DNA of 64,000 nt, taken from CAYXTI01 sp964468495 (lineage in GTDB: Bacteria; Pseudomonadota; Alphaproteobacteria; Rickettsiales; Rickettsiaceae). Position 1 is the first letter of the stretch, and every line of letters starts with the position of its first letter. The stretch spans positions 18,487 to 82,486 of the forward strand of contig CAYXTI010000015.1 in assembly GCA_964468495.1 (NCBI GenBank), written 5' to 3'. Both the position numbers and the translations under genes were made by a program. Below, piece by piece: positions 1 to 11,769 of the stretch. Below the pieces are notes generated by a model, which saw only the letters and a list, made by a program, of their open reading frames with translations, was not told the origin of the DNA and did no database searches.

Positions 1-1
1 T

Positions 2-889
2 AAACTATATGTTTCATGTGGAACAAAAGACCTTATTATTATTGATACTAAAACAGGATATGAATTATTAAGAAAAAAATTTGATGATATTATCTATACT
101 AAACCTGTAATTTTAGATAATAATATATTAATCATACAAACAATTAATAACCAAATAACTTTCTTTGATATAAACAACTTTAAAGTATTAGCACGATACT
201 ATGGTCAATATAGTGACATAGGATTCATTTCTCTCCAAGGAGATTTTTCTCCTATTATACATGACAATCATGTTATAATTAGTTATAGTTCTGGTGAAAT
301 ATTATGCCTAGACCTTAAATGTAATCAAAAATGGATTGCTCATGTTCACTCTGATTTCAATAAAAAATCTATGTTAGATATATCATCATTAATAACTAAA
401 CCAGTATTTATTAATGAATATGGTTATTTTGCTACTAGCAATAAAAAAATTATCAAAATTAACTATAAAACAGGAGAAATAAAATGGCAAAAGGTCTTCG
501 AAAATGAGATTCAATCAATTTCAGTATATAATGATGACTTATTATTTGCTACTAATAGCGCTAATCAAATAATTGCTATTTCTACTGATAAAGGTGAGGT
601 TACCTGGCAAGCTAATTTACATGAAAATAAAAAAAATAATAAATTCTATTTTTATAATGCAGCGTATTATCATCAACCATTTTTTACTCAAGAAAATAAT
701 CAACTTGTTTTAAATATACTTTCTTCAAAGGGATATTTATTTCAATTTAAAGCAGATGAAAATAATGCCCTATCATCTTTAAATAAAGAAGTAAATAAAA
801 TTACTAGAAATCACATAGCTTATCAAACAATTAATTATCAATTAGGGATCTTATATTTATTTACCCCTTCATTATTAATGGTATTTTAG
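2..889 (+). CDS. BamB-like PQQ-repeat beta-propeller protein (C-terminal part)
   Basis: The frame is open from the left edge to a TAG at 887-889 (about 295 codons), so the gene begins outside the window. The translation consists of repeated beta-propeller blades of the PQQ type, each with an Asp-x-Lys-Thr-Gly-like turn followed by a Trp strand (for example INYKTGEIKWQ and STDKGEVTWQ). This is the pattern of BamB, the beta-propeller subunit of the outer-membrane protein assembly complex. BamB normally acts as a periplasmic lipoprotein, and its signal and lipobox would lie off the edge. The first ATG inside the window (371) is internal, because blade-like sequence continues upstream of it in the same frame. 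It converges with sucB. The fold is clear; the BamB assignment is likely but not proven without the N-terminus. Confidence 0.7.
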   Translation, partial: KLYVSCGTKDLIIIDTKTGYELLRKKFDDIIYTKPVILDNNILIIQTINNQITFFDINNFKVLARYYGQYSDIGFISLQGDFSPIIHDNHVIISYSSGEILCLDLKCNQKWIAHVHSDFNKKSMLDISSLITKPVFINEYGYFATSNKKIIKINYKTGEIKWQKVFENEIQSISVYNDDLLFATNSANQIIAISTDKGEVTWQANLHENKKNNKFYFYNAAYYHQPFFTQENNQLVLNILSSKGYLFQFKADENNALSSLNKEVNKITRNHIAYQTINYQLGILYLFTPSLLMVF

Positions 890-995
890 CTTATTTAAAA
901 TCTCTAAATATCATTTTTTATATAGGTTTTATAGCTGTTATATAATGATATGTATCACTAAAAATTAACTATATAGAAATCTATCTAAAAAAGTT

Positions 996-2237
996 TTATA
1001 AATCTAATAATAACCTCTCAGGATTCTCTATAGCCTCTTTTATTTTTATTAAAAATGTTACAGCATCTTTACCATCAATAATTCTATGATCATATGACAA
1101 AGCTGTATACATCATAGGTCTAATTTCTATTCGACCGTCAACAGCTATAGGCCTTTGCTGATTATTATGCAGTCCTATAATTGCTGTTTGTGGTGGATTA
1201 ATAATAGGAGTAGAAAAAAGGGAGCCATAAATCCCTCCATTAGTAATAGAAAATGTTCCTCCACTTAAATCTGATATAGATAATTTTCCTTCACGAGCTT
1301 TTACAGCTAGCCTACTTAATTCTTTCTCAATATCAGAAAAAGTTAATTTATTACATTCTCTTATTACTGGGACTACTAACCCTTGATTTGTTCCTACCGC
1401 AATACCTATGTCATAATAATACTTATAAATAATATCCTCTTCACTAATTTCTGCATTGACAGAAGGAACTTCTTTTAAAGCATTTACTACAGCTTTTACA
1501 AAAAAAGACATAAAACCTAATTTTACATTATATTTATTGATAAAATCCTCACGGTATTTGCTACGTAAAGCAATAACATAACTCATATCAATTTCATTAA
1601 AAGTTGTTAAAATTGCCGCTGTATTCTGAGACTGTTTTAATCTTTGTGCTATTGTTTTACGTAAACGAGATAATTTAACTTTTTTTACTGGTCTATCTAG
1701 ATTTATATCTACACTTACAGGTTCTTCATAGACTTTTTTTGATTTTCTTTCTTCAATTGCATTTATAACATCTCCTTTATTAATTCTACCATCTTTTCCA
1801 CTACCTATGATATTATTGGCTAATAAATCATGTTCTGCAACCATCCTTTTTACTGATGGAGGCATAGTTGATAACTTATCTGCTAATTTATTTTCTACTA
1901 ATAAACTGGTAATACTTGTTTCTTCTTTAGTATTGATTTCTTTTTTAGGAATAGTATGACTATCGGTCTTTTCTATAGAATTTTGTAATAAACTGCTTGA
2001 TGCATTAATTATTCCCACTACTTCTCCAACATTTACTGTATCGCCTTCTTTTTTACTAATAGACTCTATAATCCCATTTGATAATGCATTAATCTCTAAA
2101 GTTACTTTTTCTGTCTCTATTTCTAATAATAATTCATCTACTTTTACACTATTTCCAACTTCTTTATACCATTTTGCTATTGTTGCTTCAGATACTGATT
2201 CCCCTAGAACTGGAATTACTATTTCATTTTTTATCAT
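996..2237 (-). CDS. sucB: Dihydrolipoyllysine-residue succinyltransferase, E2 of 2-oxoglutarate dehydrogenase
   Basis: E2 core of the 2-oxoglutarate dehydrogenase complex. It transfers succinyl from lipoamide to CoA in the TCA cycle. The N-terminal lipoyl domain has the lipoylated Lys in ETEKVTLEI (about K44). A linker follows, then a peripheral-subunit-binding domain (about 125-160, [13 protein letters not shown]) and a catalytic acyltransferase domain ending in the active-site motif DHRIIDG (His about 384). I chose the ATG at 2237 over an in-frame TTG at 2252, because that upstream TTG overlaps a GGAG ribosome-binding site spaced 9 nt from the ATG. The product is 413 aa, normal for the family. 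It lies 50 bp downstream of sucA on the same strand, so the pair is probably co-transcribed. Confidence 0.95.
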   Translation of the reverse strand: MIKNEIVIPVLGESVSEATIAKWYKEVGNSVKVDELLLEIETEKVTLEINALSNGIIESISKKEGDTVNVGEVVGIINASSSLLQNSIEKTDSHTIPKKEINTKEETSITSLLVENKLADKLSTMPPSVKRMVAEHDLLANNIIGSGKDGRINKGDVINAIEERKSKKVYEEPVSVDINLDRPVKKVKLSRLRKTIAQRLKQSQNTAAILTTFNEIDMSYVIALRSKYREDFINKYNVKLGFMSFFVKAVVNALKEVPSVNAEISEEDIIYKYYYDIGIAVGTNQGLVVPVIRECNKLTFSDIEKELSRLAVKAREGKLSISDLSGGTFSITNGGIYGSLFSTPIINPPQTAIIGLHNNQQRPIAVDGRIEIRPMMYTALSYDHRIIDGKDAVTFLIKIKEAIENPERLLLDL

Positions 2238-2246
2238 TTTACTTTT

Positions 2247-2250
2247 CTCC
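2247..2250 (-). promoter_or_regulatory. Ribosome-binding site deciding the sucB start
   Basis: On the minus strand GGAG lies 9 nt before the ATG at 2237 and overlaps the alternative TTG codon at 2250-2252. The overlap makes initiation at the TTG unlikely. Confidence 0.55.
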
Positions 2251-2287
2251 AACTTAATATTTTTAATACTAGACTATATAATTTTAT

Positions 2288-5119
2288 TTATAATAAAGCC
2301 CTATCTAAGAGAGCTTGTTGTTGCTGATTATGAATAGATTGATATCCTACAGCAGGAGATGCTGATGACTCTTTTCCTACATAACGAATGTTTTTTTCGA
2401 TACCAACTTCATATAATGCACGATTAATCTTTTCACCAATATACTGCCAAGCTCCCATATTTTTTGGTTCTTCTTGTACCCATAAAAAATCTTTAGCTTG
2501 TTTATACTTTACTAGCAATTTTTTTATCAATACTGTATCCAAAGGATATAGCTGTTCTATTCTAATGATAGCAACATTATTAATCTTCTTTTTTCTACGC
2601 ATATCAAGTATCTCATAATATAGTTTTCCCGTACAAAATATAACTTTTTTTACTAAATTTAGCTTTATAGTTATTTTATCAATTTCATCAATAATAGAAA
2701 TAAAATAAGTCCCTTCATCAATTTCATCTATATTAGATACTGCTAGCTTATTACGCAATATTGACTTAGGTGACATTACTATTAGCGGTTTTTTAATACT
2801 ACTTTTCACTTGTCTACGTAGTAAATGAAAGATTGATGATGGCGTAGTAGGATAAACTACTTGAATATTGCTCTGAGCAGCTATTTGTAAAAATCTTTCT
2901 AATCTTGCAGAACTATGTTCAGGACCCTGTCCCTCAAATCCATGAGGTAATAATACAACAAGTCCACTAGTAATTCTCCATTTAGACTCTGCAGCAGAAA
3001 TAAATTGATCAAAAATAATCTGTGCCCCATTAGCAAAATCGCCAAATTGTGCTTCCCAAATAACTAACTTTTCTCTAGAATATAATGAATAACCATATTC
3101 AAACCCTAGGACTCCATACTCAGATAAATTACTATCTGCTATCTCAAAGAAAGCTTGTTCTTTTGATAAATTATTAAGTGGTTGATATATAGATAAATCA
3201 CTCTGACTATGTAATATAGCATGCCTATGAGAAAAAGTTCCTCTTTCTACATCTTGACCAGTCAATCTAATAGCTACTTTTTCAGCTAGTATAGATGCAA
3301 ATGCTAACTGTTCAGCACAAGCCCAATCTATTAACCCTTTCTCAATAACTTCTTTAGACCTCAAACTTAATAATTTTTGTAATTTTTTATTTAAATCAAA
3401 ATTATTAGGAATCTTAGATAACTGATTAACTAATAGTTGTATTTGTACTTTAGTTACACCTGTTATAACAGGACTAACATCAAACTGATTAAGTTTTCTA
3501 TTATTACTTTCTATATTATCTATTTTTACAATATCATTAGAAGCTTTAGCAAAATCTTCATCTAATTTCATCTTACATTGTTGTTGTAATAATGTATAAG
3601 CATTATTAGTTAAAATATTATCTGCTATTAACTTATTACTATATGCTAAAGACAAAGAAATCTTGTTATTAATAACATTATACATAATGCTCTGTGTATA
3701 CATTGGATCATCTCCTTCATTATGACCATATTTTCTATAACATACTACATCAATCACTACATCTTTATGAAATTTTTGATGATATTGATAAGCAATATTC
3801 ACTGTTTTAATTACAGCTTCTATATCATCACCATTTACATGTAATATTGGTGCATCTATTATTTTTGCAATCTCTGTGCAATACCTTCCTGCTCTATAAT
3901 CTTTAGTATCTGCTGTAAATCCTATCTGATTATTAATAATTATATGAATAATTCCACCTACATTATAAGATTTCAATTGCGACATAATTAAACTTTCAGA
4001 AACAACTCCTTGTCCACAAAACGCTGCATCTCCATGCATTAAAATTCCAGCTATTTTAATACGATCTGTATCATTTATTTTATCTTGTTTTGCTCTTACT
4101 ATACCTGCTAATATTGGATTAATAGCTTCTAAATGAGAAGGATTAGACATTAAAGACAAGTGTATTTTACTCCCAGATCTAGTATTTTTATCTACCTCCC
4201 AACCCATGTGATACTTTACATCCCCAGATATTCCTAATTCATAATTATAATCATTACTTCTTCCCATAAATTCTGAAAAAATAGTTTTATATGGCTTTTC
4301 CATTACTTTTGTTAAAGTAGATAACCGACCACGATGCGCAAGACCTAAAACTATTTCTTGTACGCCATTTTTAGCCAACTTATCAATCAACTCATTAAGA
4401 GCTATAACAGAAGATTCTCCTCCTTCTATAGAAAATCTTTTTGCACCTGGAAATTTTTTATGTAAATATTGTTCAAAACTTTCAATTTCTAATAAATCAA
4501 ATAAAAAATCTCTTTTTTCTTGAGCAGAAAAACATTCTTTAGTATATAAGTTTTCAAAATCATTATAAAGCCAATTCCTCTCATCTTTATCCTTAACATG
4601 ACTAAATTCACAACCTATACTACCTAAATATATTGTATCTAGCTTATTTACTAATTCATTAAAATTATTACATTTATTAAAAGCACTAAAACACTGTTCT
4701 TCTATAGAAAACTCCATGTTATTATCATTATTTGTTAATCCAAAATCTTCTAAAGCTAAATTCAATTGAGTCTTAGAGCATTTTTTTTCTAAAGATAGTG
4801 GATCTAAATTTGCTAATAAATGGCCCCGATCACGATAAGACGTAATCATCATTTGAGCTTTAAACATAATAAGCTCTTGATTTCTTAACATAAGAATATT
4901 ACTATCCTTTACTATATTTGAAGATCGATTCTCTGCTCCTTTAGAAGAGATAATCCTTGCTTTAGTGTTAACAGGAGAACAAGCTCCCATTTTATCAAAA
5001 AATGAAATCCAGCTTTTATCTATAGATTCTGGAAATTTTAAATATTGTTGATATAGCTCTTCTATAAAAACAGAATTACTAATGAATAAAAAACTTGTTG
5101 AATCCATTTTACCATCCAT
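2288..5119 (-). CDS. sucA: 2-oxoglutarate dehydrogenase E1 component
   Basis: Thiamine-diphosphate-dependent E1 that decarboxylates 2-oxoglutarate and succinylates the lipoyl arm of SucB. The 943 aa match the usual length. Visible family signatures are the N-terminal docking segment (YLKFPESIDKSWISFF), LGLAHRGRLSTL, the HGDAAFCGQGVV motif of the cofactor-binding domain, NNQIGFT, and the C-terminal GQGPEHSSARLERFLQ block. The ATG at 5119 is used, but a second in-frame ATG at 5107 is possible, since a GGATGG stretch precedes it. sucB follows on the same strand. The gene is intact, so this half of the TCA cycle is probably still working. Confidence 0.96.
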   Translation of the reverse strand: MDGKMDSTSFLFISNSVFIEELYQQYLKFPESIDKSWISFFDKMGACSPVNTKARIISSKGAENRSSNIVKDSNILMLRNQELIMFKAQMMITSYRDRGHLLANLDPLSLEKKCSKTQLNLALEDFGLTNNDNNMEFSIEEQCFSAFNKCNNFNELVNKLDTIYLGSIGCEFSHVKDKDERNWLYNDFENLYTKECFSAQEKRDFLFDLLEIESFEQYLHKKFPGAKRFSIEGGESSVIALNELIDKLAKNGVQEIVLGLAHRGRLSTLTKVMEKPYKTIFSEFMGRSNDYNYELGISGDVKYHMGWEVDKNTRSGSKIHLSLMSNPSHLEAINPILAGIVRAKQDKINDTDRIKIAGILMHGDAAFCGQGVVSESLIMSQLKSYNVGGIIHIIINNQIGFTADTKDYRAGRYCTEIAKIIDAPILHVNGDDIEAVIKTVNIAYQYHQKFHKDVVIDVVCYRKYGHNEGDDPMYTQSIMYNVINNKISLSLAYSNKLIADNILTNNAYTLLQQQCKMKLDEDFAKASNDIVKIDNIESNNRKLNQFDVSPVITGVTKVQIQLLVNQLSKIPNNFDLNKKLQKLLSLRSKEVIEKGLIDWACAEQLAFASILAEKVAIRLTGQDVERGTFSHRHAILHSQSDLSIYQPLNNLSKEQAFFEIADSNLSEYGVLGFEYGYSLYSREKLVIWEAQFGDFANGAQIIFDQFISAAESKWRITSGLVVLLPHGFEGQGPEHSSARLERFLQIAAQSNIQVVYPTTPSSIFHLLRRQVKSSIKKPLIVMSPKSILRNKLAVSNIDEIDEGTYFISIIDEIDKITIKLNLVKKVIFCTGKLYYEILDMRRKKKINNVAIIRIEQLYPLDTVLIKKLLVKYKQAKDFLWVQEEPKNMGAWQYIGEKINRALYEVGIEKNIRYVGKESSASPAVGYQSIHNQQQQALLDRALL

Positions 5120-5315
5120 GCAATATACCTACTTATGTGCTTTGAAATAACTTATACTTATAATATAGTTTGAAATAGTTTAATTTATATATTACCAATA
5201 TAGCAATAAAAATAACTTATTTTCAAGAAAAACAGTATTTTTATTACTAAAATATTACTTATATTATTAACCTTATCTACAAATAATCCAGCTTCTACAT
5301 TCCATCTAATGCTAA

Positions 5316-5359
5316 TAAAAAAATAGTTATTATCTATAGTTATTATCTATAATAACTAT
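5316..5359 (-). terminator. Probable intrinsic terminator of gyrB with duplicated 3' arm
   Basis: On the minus strand, just after the gyrB stop, an 11-base arm (5349-5359) is complementary to a copy 2 nt away (5336-5346) and to a second identical copy (5323-5333). The second copy is directly followed by a run of T (A on the plus strand, 5317-5323). Pairing with the distal copy gives a hairpin next to a U-tract, as in an intrinsic terminator. Pairing with the proximal copy gives a competing hairpin without the U-tract. All stems are A/T-rich, so stability is modest. Confidence 0.5.
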
Positions 5360-5366
5360 ATATTTT

Positions 5367-7790
<2,424 letters not shown>

Positions 7791-7906
7791 TTATACGATT
7801 AAATACTTATTTAAGAGAATAAAAAAATTTTATTTTAAATTATATTATCCTATAATATATAAGAAAACTTATAGTAAATACAACAAAAATTATAGAGACC
7901 TATCTT

Positions 7907-8758
7907 ATGCAATCGCTTTCTTTTATTCCTATATTACAATTAGTTAACTCTTATGATATTATTTTAATGGATATTTGGGGTGTAATTATAGAAGGAGATC
8001 AACCATATTCCGGCGTAGTAAAAATAATTAACCAAATAATTTATAAGAAAAAAGTCTATTTTATATCTAATGTTCCTATCCCAAGCTATCAGATAAAAAT
8101 AAAATTAGAGAGCTATGGAATACTTAACATTAAAGAGTCGCAAATTATTACATCTGGAGATGTAACTAGAAAAGTTATTGCTGATTTATCAAAATCTACA
8201 AAACCAATAATCTATCATTTAGGAGAAGATAAGAATAATACATTACTATCCAACATTGATTATATTGCTACAGATAATATTAATGAAGCTACCATATTTT
8301 TGCTTAGTTTATACAGAAATGCCACTGACCCTATAGATGATATTCATCAAATCTTACAACAAGCATTAAAAAACAACCTAACAACTATTTGCTCTAATCC
8401 TGATATTATAACTCCTAATCATGGTACAATGATTTATTGTGCTGGATATTTTGCTAAAATATTTGAAAAATTAGGAGGAAAAGTAATATATACAGGAAAA
8501 CCAGAAATAACCATTTATAATTTTATTTTTCAAAAAGAAAAAACTACTAAAAAAGATAAAATATTAATGGTTGGAGACACTTTTGAAACCGATATACTAG
8601 GGGCTTACAAAGCTAATGTTCACTCAGCATTAGTAACAAGCGGTAATACATTAAGAATTCATAATAGCTATAATTCTATCAGTAAAAAAATAAAAGCTAT
8701 TACAAAATATGCATACAATATAGGAATTATCCCTACATATATAACACAAATTCACTAA
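7907..8758 (+). CDS. HAD-superfamily class IIA hydrolase (TIGR01459-like)
   Basis: A 283-aa HAD hydrolase of the NagD-like IIA subclass, in the alphaproteobacterial group of unknown substrate. Motif I is DIILMDIWGVI (the nucleophile region; the second Asp of the usual DxD is replaced by Trp, as in this subgroup). The Asn/Ser of motif II sits in VYFISNV. The Lys of motif III is in YTGKPE, and motif IV is MVGDTFETDILGA. Substrate and pathway cannot be read from the sequence. It is 12 bp upstream of tsaE and on the same strand, so the two are probably co-transcribed, though a functional link is not implied. Confidence 0.8.
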   Translation: MQSLSFIPILQLVNSYDIILMDIWGVIIEGDQPYSGVVKIINQIIYKKKVYFISNVPIPSYQIKIKLESYGILNIKESQIITSGDVTRKVIADLSKSTKPIIYHLGEDKNNTLLSNIDYIATDNINEATIFLLSLYRNATDPIDDIHQILQQALKNNLTTICSNPDIITPNHGTMIYCAGYFAKIFEKLGGKVIYTGKPEITIYNFIFQKEKTTKKDKILMVGDTFETDILGAYKANVHSALVTSGNTLRIHNSYNSISKKIKAITKYAYNIGIIPTYITQIH

Positions 8759-8770
8759 ATATAATTGATT

Positions 8771-9199
8771 ATGATAACTATAAATAACTTAGTTATTAAC
8801 AATAAAACTGAATCAATAGCTCTATCAAAAACAATAGCTACTTATATCAAAGCTAAAACTATAATCGCTTTTTTAGGTGATTTAGGTAGTGGCAAGACTT
8901 TTTTTTGTCGACATATCATAAAAGAAATATGTGGAAAAAAAACTCAAGTTAGTAGCCCTACTTATAATCTTCTTAATACCTACTACAGAGAAAACTTCAT
9001 TATATATCATTTTGACTTATACAGATTAAATCATTATACAGAAATATATGAACTTGGATTTGAGCAAGCACTAAATAATCAAGTAATTTTAATAGAATGG
9101 CCTGAAATTATTTTACATCTTCTTCCTAATAACACTACTTTTTTTAATATTCAAAAAGCTAGTAATAATAAAAGAAAAATTACTATTACTACCAAATAA
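8771..9199 (+). CDS. tsaE: tRNA threonylcarbamoyladenosine biosynthesis ATPase
   Basis: TsaE works with TsaB and TsaD in making t6A at position 37 of ANN-decoding tRNAs. The Walker A motif is GDLGSGKTFF (about residues 35-44 from the ATG). It is followed by the family signature VSSPTYNLLNTY, the HFDLYRL stretch and IEWPE. The length of 142 aa is normal. An in-frame TTG at 8765 would add two residues. The ATG at 8771 is preferred because neither start has a recognisable Shine-Dalgarno sequence. It follows the HAD gene by 12 bp. Confidence 0.93.
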   Translation: MITINNLVINNKTESIALSKTIATYIKAKTIIAFLGDLGSGKTFFCRHIIKEICGKKTQVSSPTYNLLNTYYRENFIIYHFDLYRLNHYTEIYELGFEQALNNQVILIEWPEIILHLLPNNTTFFNIQKASNNKRKITITTK

Positions 9200-9559
9200 C
9201 AAAATATATTTAACTAAAAAATTAAGCTCTTAAAAAGCTCTTATGATTAAAGAATAATATATCGTATAGTTTAACAAAAAGTTAAATCATTTAGCTATTC
9301 TCATTAACAACTATAATTTTTAGCGAAATACTTGTATAAAATATAAATTTATATATAATCAAGACATAAATTAACTACAAATAAATAAGCTAAGCAAGCA
9401 AAAATTATCAAAAGATTTATAAAATTGAAGTTATATAGAATATTATTACAGCTATTTAATATTCTCAATATAGTGTTAGCTTTTTTATAAATTATATTTA
9501 AGTATTTTAACAAATGCTATTAGCTCTTGATTAATAAAAACTATATTATTCAAAATATA
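9200..9559. other. Gene-free leader region before rpmI
   Basis: No coding frame of note. It contains a tandem of AAGCTCTTA-like units (about 9226-9243), a plausible sigma-70 promoter at 9332-9359, and a run of T after TTAGCT at about 9477-9486 that could belong to a weak attenuator-like hairpin. L35/L20 operons in other bacteria are autoregulated through their leader RNA. No known leader motif is recognisable here, so such control is only a possibility. Confidence 0.4.
9332..9359 (+). promoter_or_regulatory. Candidate sigma-70 promoter for rpmI-rplT
   Basis: TTGTAT (9332-9337) and TATAAT (9354-9359) are separated by 16 bp, close to the consensus, about 200 bp upstream of rpmI. In sequence this A/T-rich such matches arise by chance, so confidence is limited. 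Confidence 0.35.
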
Positions 9560-9760
9560 ATGCCAAAAGTAAAAACGCACTCTGGGGCAAAAAAACGCTT
9601 TAAATTAACTACGAATGGTAAATTAAAATCATCACAAGCTGGTAAACAACATTTTATGAGGCGTCGTACTAAAGCGCAATTACGTAATCAAAGAGGTACA
9701 ACAATTTTAGCCCCTCAAGATGCAAAAAGAGTGATAAAAGTTTTCTTCCCTAATCGATAG
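9560..9760 (+). CDS. rpmI: 50S ribosomal protein L35
   Basis: Small basic ribosomal protein of 66 aa. It begins [17 protein letters not shown] and contains the family stretch [19 protein letters not shown]. The start is the ATG at 9560. An in-frame TTG at 9527 would add eleven residues not found in L35 and is rejected. rplT follows 73 bp downstream, the usual pairing. infC, often the first gene of this operon, is not upstream here. Confidence 0.97.
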   Translation: MPKVKTHSGAKKRFKLTTNGKLKSSQAGKQHFMRRRTKAQLRNQRGTTILAPQDAKRVIKVFFPNR

Positions 9761-9833
9761 TCTAATAGACATCTAAATTAAAATTACTTATAATAAAATT
9801 TATTTCACATAATAATTATAATGTTAAAGAATC

Positions 9834-10184
9834 ATGACAAGAGTAAAATCAGGAAAAATATCTAAAAATAGGCATAAGAAAGTATTACAAATCACAAAAG
9901 GTTTTCGTGGAAGAAATAAAAATTGCTTTCGTATAGCTATTGAAAAGGCAGAAAAGGCTCTTTCTTATTCATACAGAGATAGAAGAACAAAAAAAAGAAC
10001 CATAAGAAGCTTATGGATACAAAGAATTAATGCTGGAGTTCGTAAATATGGCATGACTTATTCAGAATTTATGGGTAAAATAAAAAAAATATCTATTAAA
10101 TTAGATCGAAAAATATTGGCTGAGTTAGCGGTAAATAATCAAATAAGTTTTCAACAAATAGCTGAACAGGCTAAAAATATCTAA
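9834..10184 (+). CDS. rplT: 50S ribosomal protein L20
   Basis: L20 binds 23S rRNA early in large-subunit assembly. The 116 aa show the family pattern: [37 protein letters not shown]-like [20 protein letters not shown] and [16 protein letters not shown]. It lies directly after rpmI and 96 bp before secF. The length is normal and no oddities are visible. Confidence 0.97.
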   Translation: MTRVKSGKISKNRHKKVLQITKGFRGRNKNCFRIAIEKAEKALSYSYRDRRTKKRTIRSLWIQRINAGVRKYGMTYSEFMGKIKKISIKLDRKILAELAVNNQISFQQIAEQAKNI

Positions 10185-10280
10185 TTTTAATTTTCAATTT
10201 CTATTATAAAAAATACTATTATCTATAGTTTATTTAGAAATAATAACTAGCACTTTTATAAATATAACAAACACTTATCA

Positions 10281-11186
10281 ATGAAAATTTTTCCTCTAGG
10301 ATCAATGTTTTTTTCTCAAAATTTTAATTTTGTAGGAGTAAGAAGGATTAGTTACGGTCTCTCTATATTATTATTGATATTAAGTATTATATTTATAATT
10401 ACTATAAAATTTAACTTTGGCATTGATTTTATAGGAGGGATTAATATTGAATTAAAAGTAAATACAACACCAGACTTAGCATTAATAAGAGAAATATTAA
10501 AAAAGCTAAACATTGGAGAAATAATATTGCAAAATATTGGTACTAAAGAAAATTTAGCAATTAAGATAGGAAATATTAATAAAGAATTTGTAAACCATAA
10601 TATTGATTTAATAAAAAATACTCTAATGGAGCAATTACCATACGCTGTTGATTTTCGTAAAATTGATTTTGTTGGTCCTCAGATAGGACATGAAATAATA
10701 AAATCATCTGCTATAGCAATATTATTGTCTTTTTTTTCTATAATAATCTACATTTGGATAAGATTCGATTTAATCTTTGGAGTTGGTATAATAATATCAT
10801 TAATACATGATATTATCTTATGTTTAGGATTTATGAGTATCTCACAACTAGATTTTAATCTAAGCAGTGTTGCAGCTATTTTAACTATACTCGGATATTC
10901 CGTAAACGACTCAGTGGTAATTTATGATAGAATTAGAGAAAATTTAAAAAAATATTCCCAGAATGATATAATTAAATTAATAAATATAAGTATTAATGAA
11001 ACATTATCAAGAACTATTATTACTGTAGTTACAACACTAATTGCTAATCTAGCTTTAATTATATTTGGTGGAGCTGCAATAAAAAGTTTTAGTATATTAG
11101 TTTTTGTTGGTATTATAATTGGAACTTATTCTTCAATATTTATTTCTGCACCTATTTTATTACTATTAAAATCTAATAAAATCTAA
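10281..11186 (+). CDS. secF: Protein translocase subunit SecF
   Basis: Inner-membrane partner of SecD that uses the proton-motive force to help Sec-dependent export. The first membrane helix lies at about 25-45, followed by the signature FGIDFIGGINIEL. A periplasmic domain follows, then five helices containing YIWIRFDLIFGVG and the conserved GYSVNDSVVIYDRIREN segment. The 301 aa match SecF. secD, its usual upstream neighbour in many bacteria, is not adjacent: rplT is upstream. efp follows after 10 bp. Confidence 0.95.
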   Translation: MKIFPLGSMFFSQNFNFVGVRRISYGLSILLLILSIIFIITIKFNFGIDFIGGINIELKVNTTPDLALIREILKKLNIGEIILQNIGTKENLAIKIGNINKEFVNHNIDLIKNTLMEQLPYAVDFRKIDFVGPQIGHEIIKSSAIAILLSFFSIIIYIWIRFDLIFGVGIIISLIHDIILCLGFMSISQLDFNLSSVAAILTILGYSVNDSVVIYDRIRENLKKYSQNDIIKLINISINETLSRTIITVVTTLIANLALIIFGGAAIKSFSILVFVGIIIGTYSSIFISAPILLLLKSNKI

Positions 11187-11196
11187 TAAAATTGCT

Positions 11197-11769
11197 ATGA
11201 AAATTACAGCAAATAATATAAAAATAAATAATATATTAGATTACTTAGGAGAATTATGGATAGTTACTAAGAACCCAGAACATACTAAACCAGGAAAAGG
11301 AGGCGCCTACGTACAAGTAGAAGTAAAAAACATAAAGAATGGTACAAAAACAATAAAAAGATTTAGTTCAACTGAAGAAGTGGAAAAAGCATTCATTAAT
11401 TCAAAAAAAATGCAATATTTATATCCAGAATTAGATTATTTAGTATTAATGGATCTTCAAAATTATGAACAATCATTATTTACTAAAGATTTAATAGGCG
11501 TACATTTACCATTTTTAACAGATCGAATGATAGTCGAAGTTATGTTTTACAATGAGAAGGCTTTAAAAATAAAGCTACCAGAAAAACTTATAGTAGAAAT
11601 TTATCAAACTGATCCAGTAATAAAAAGTGCTACAATAACATCATCATATAAATCGGCAATACTCACTAATGGAGTTAAAGTAATGGTACCCCCATATTTA
11701 ACTATCGGTGAAAAAATAGTTATAAAAACAGAAGATCTGACTTTTATTGAAAGGACAAAAGATGGATAA
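11197..11769 (+). CDS. efp: Elongation factor P
   Basis: EF-P relieves ribosome stalling at polyproline stretches. Three beta-barrel domains fit in 190 aa. Domain I carries the loop KPGKGGAYVQVEVKN, whose Lys (in GKGG, about position 34) is the residue modified in EpmA systems. Domain III ends with the PPYLTIGEKIVIKTED block. No modification enzyme is visible in this window. The 3' end overlaps the next gene (start ATG 11762) by 8 nt, which suggests translational coupling. Confidence 0.96.
   Translation: MKITANNIKINNILDYLGELWIVTKNPEHTKPGKGGAYVQVEVKNIKNGTKTIKRFSSTEEVEKAFINSKKMQYLYPELDYLVLMDLQNYEQSLFTKDLIGVHLPFLTDRMIVEVMFYNEKALKIKLPEKLIVEIYQTDPVIKSATITSSYKSAILTNGVKVMVPPYLTIGEKIVIKTEDLTFIERTKDG
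11750..11755 (+). promoter_or_regulatory. Ribosome-binding site inside efp for the SuhB-like gene
   Basis: AAAGGA, 6 nt before the ATG at 11762, favours that ATG over the TTG at 11747, which lies directly before the motif. Confidence 0.5.

Noticed and set aside
9527..9559. TTG start giving rpmI an 11-residue N-terminal extension
   Set aside because: L35 proteins begin at MPKVKTH, and the extension has no conservation pattern.
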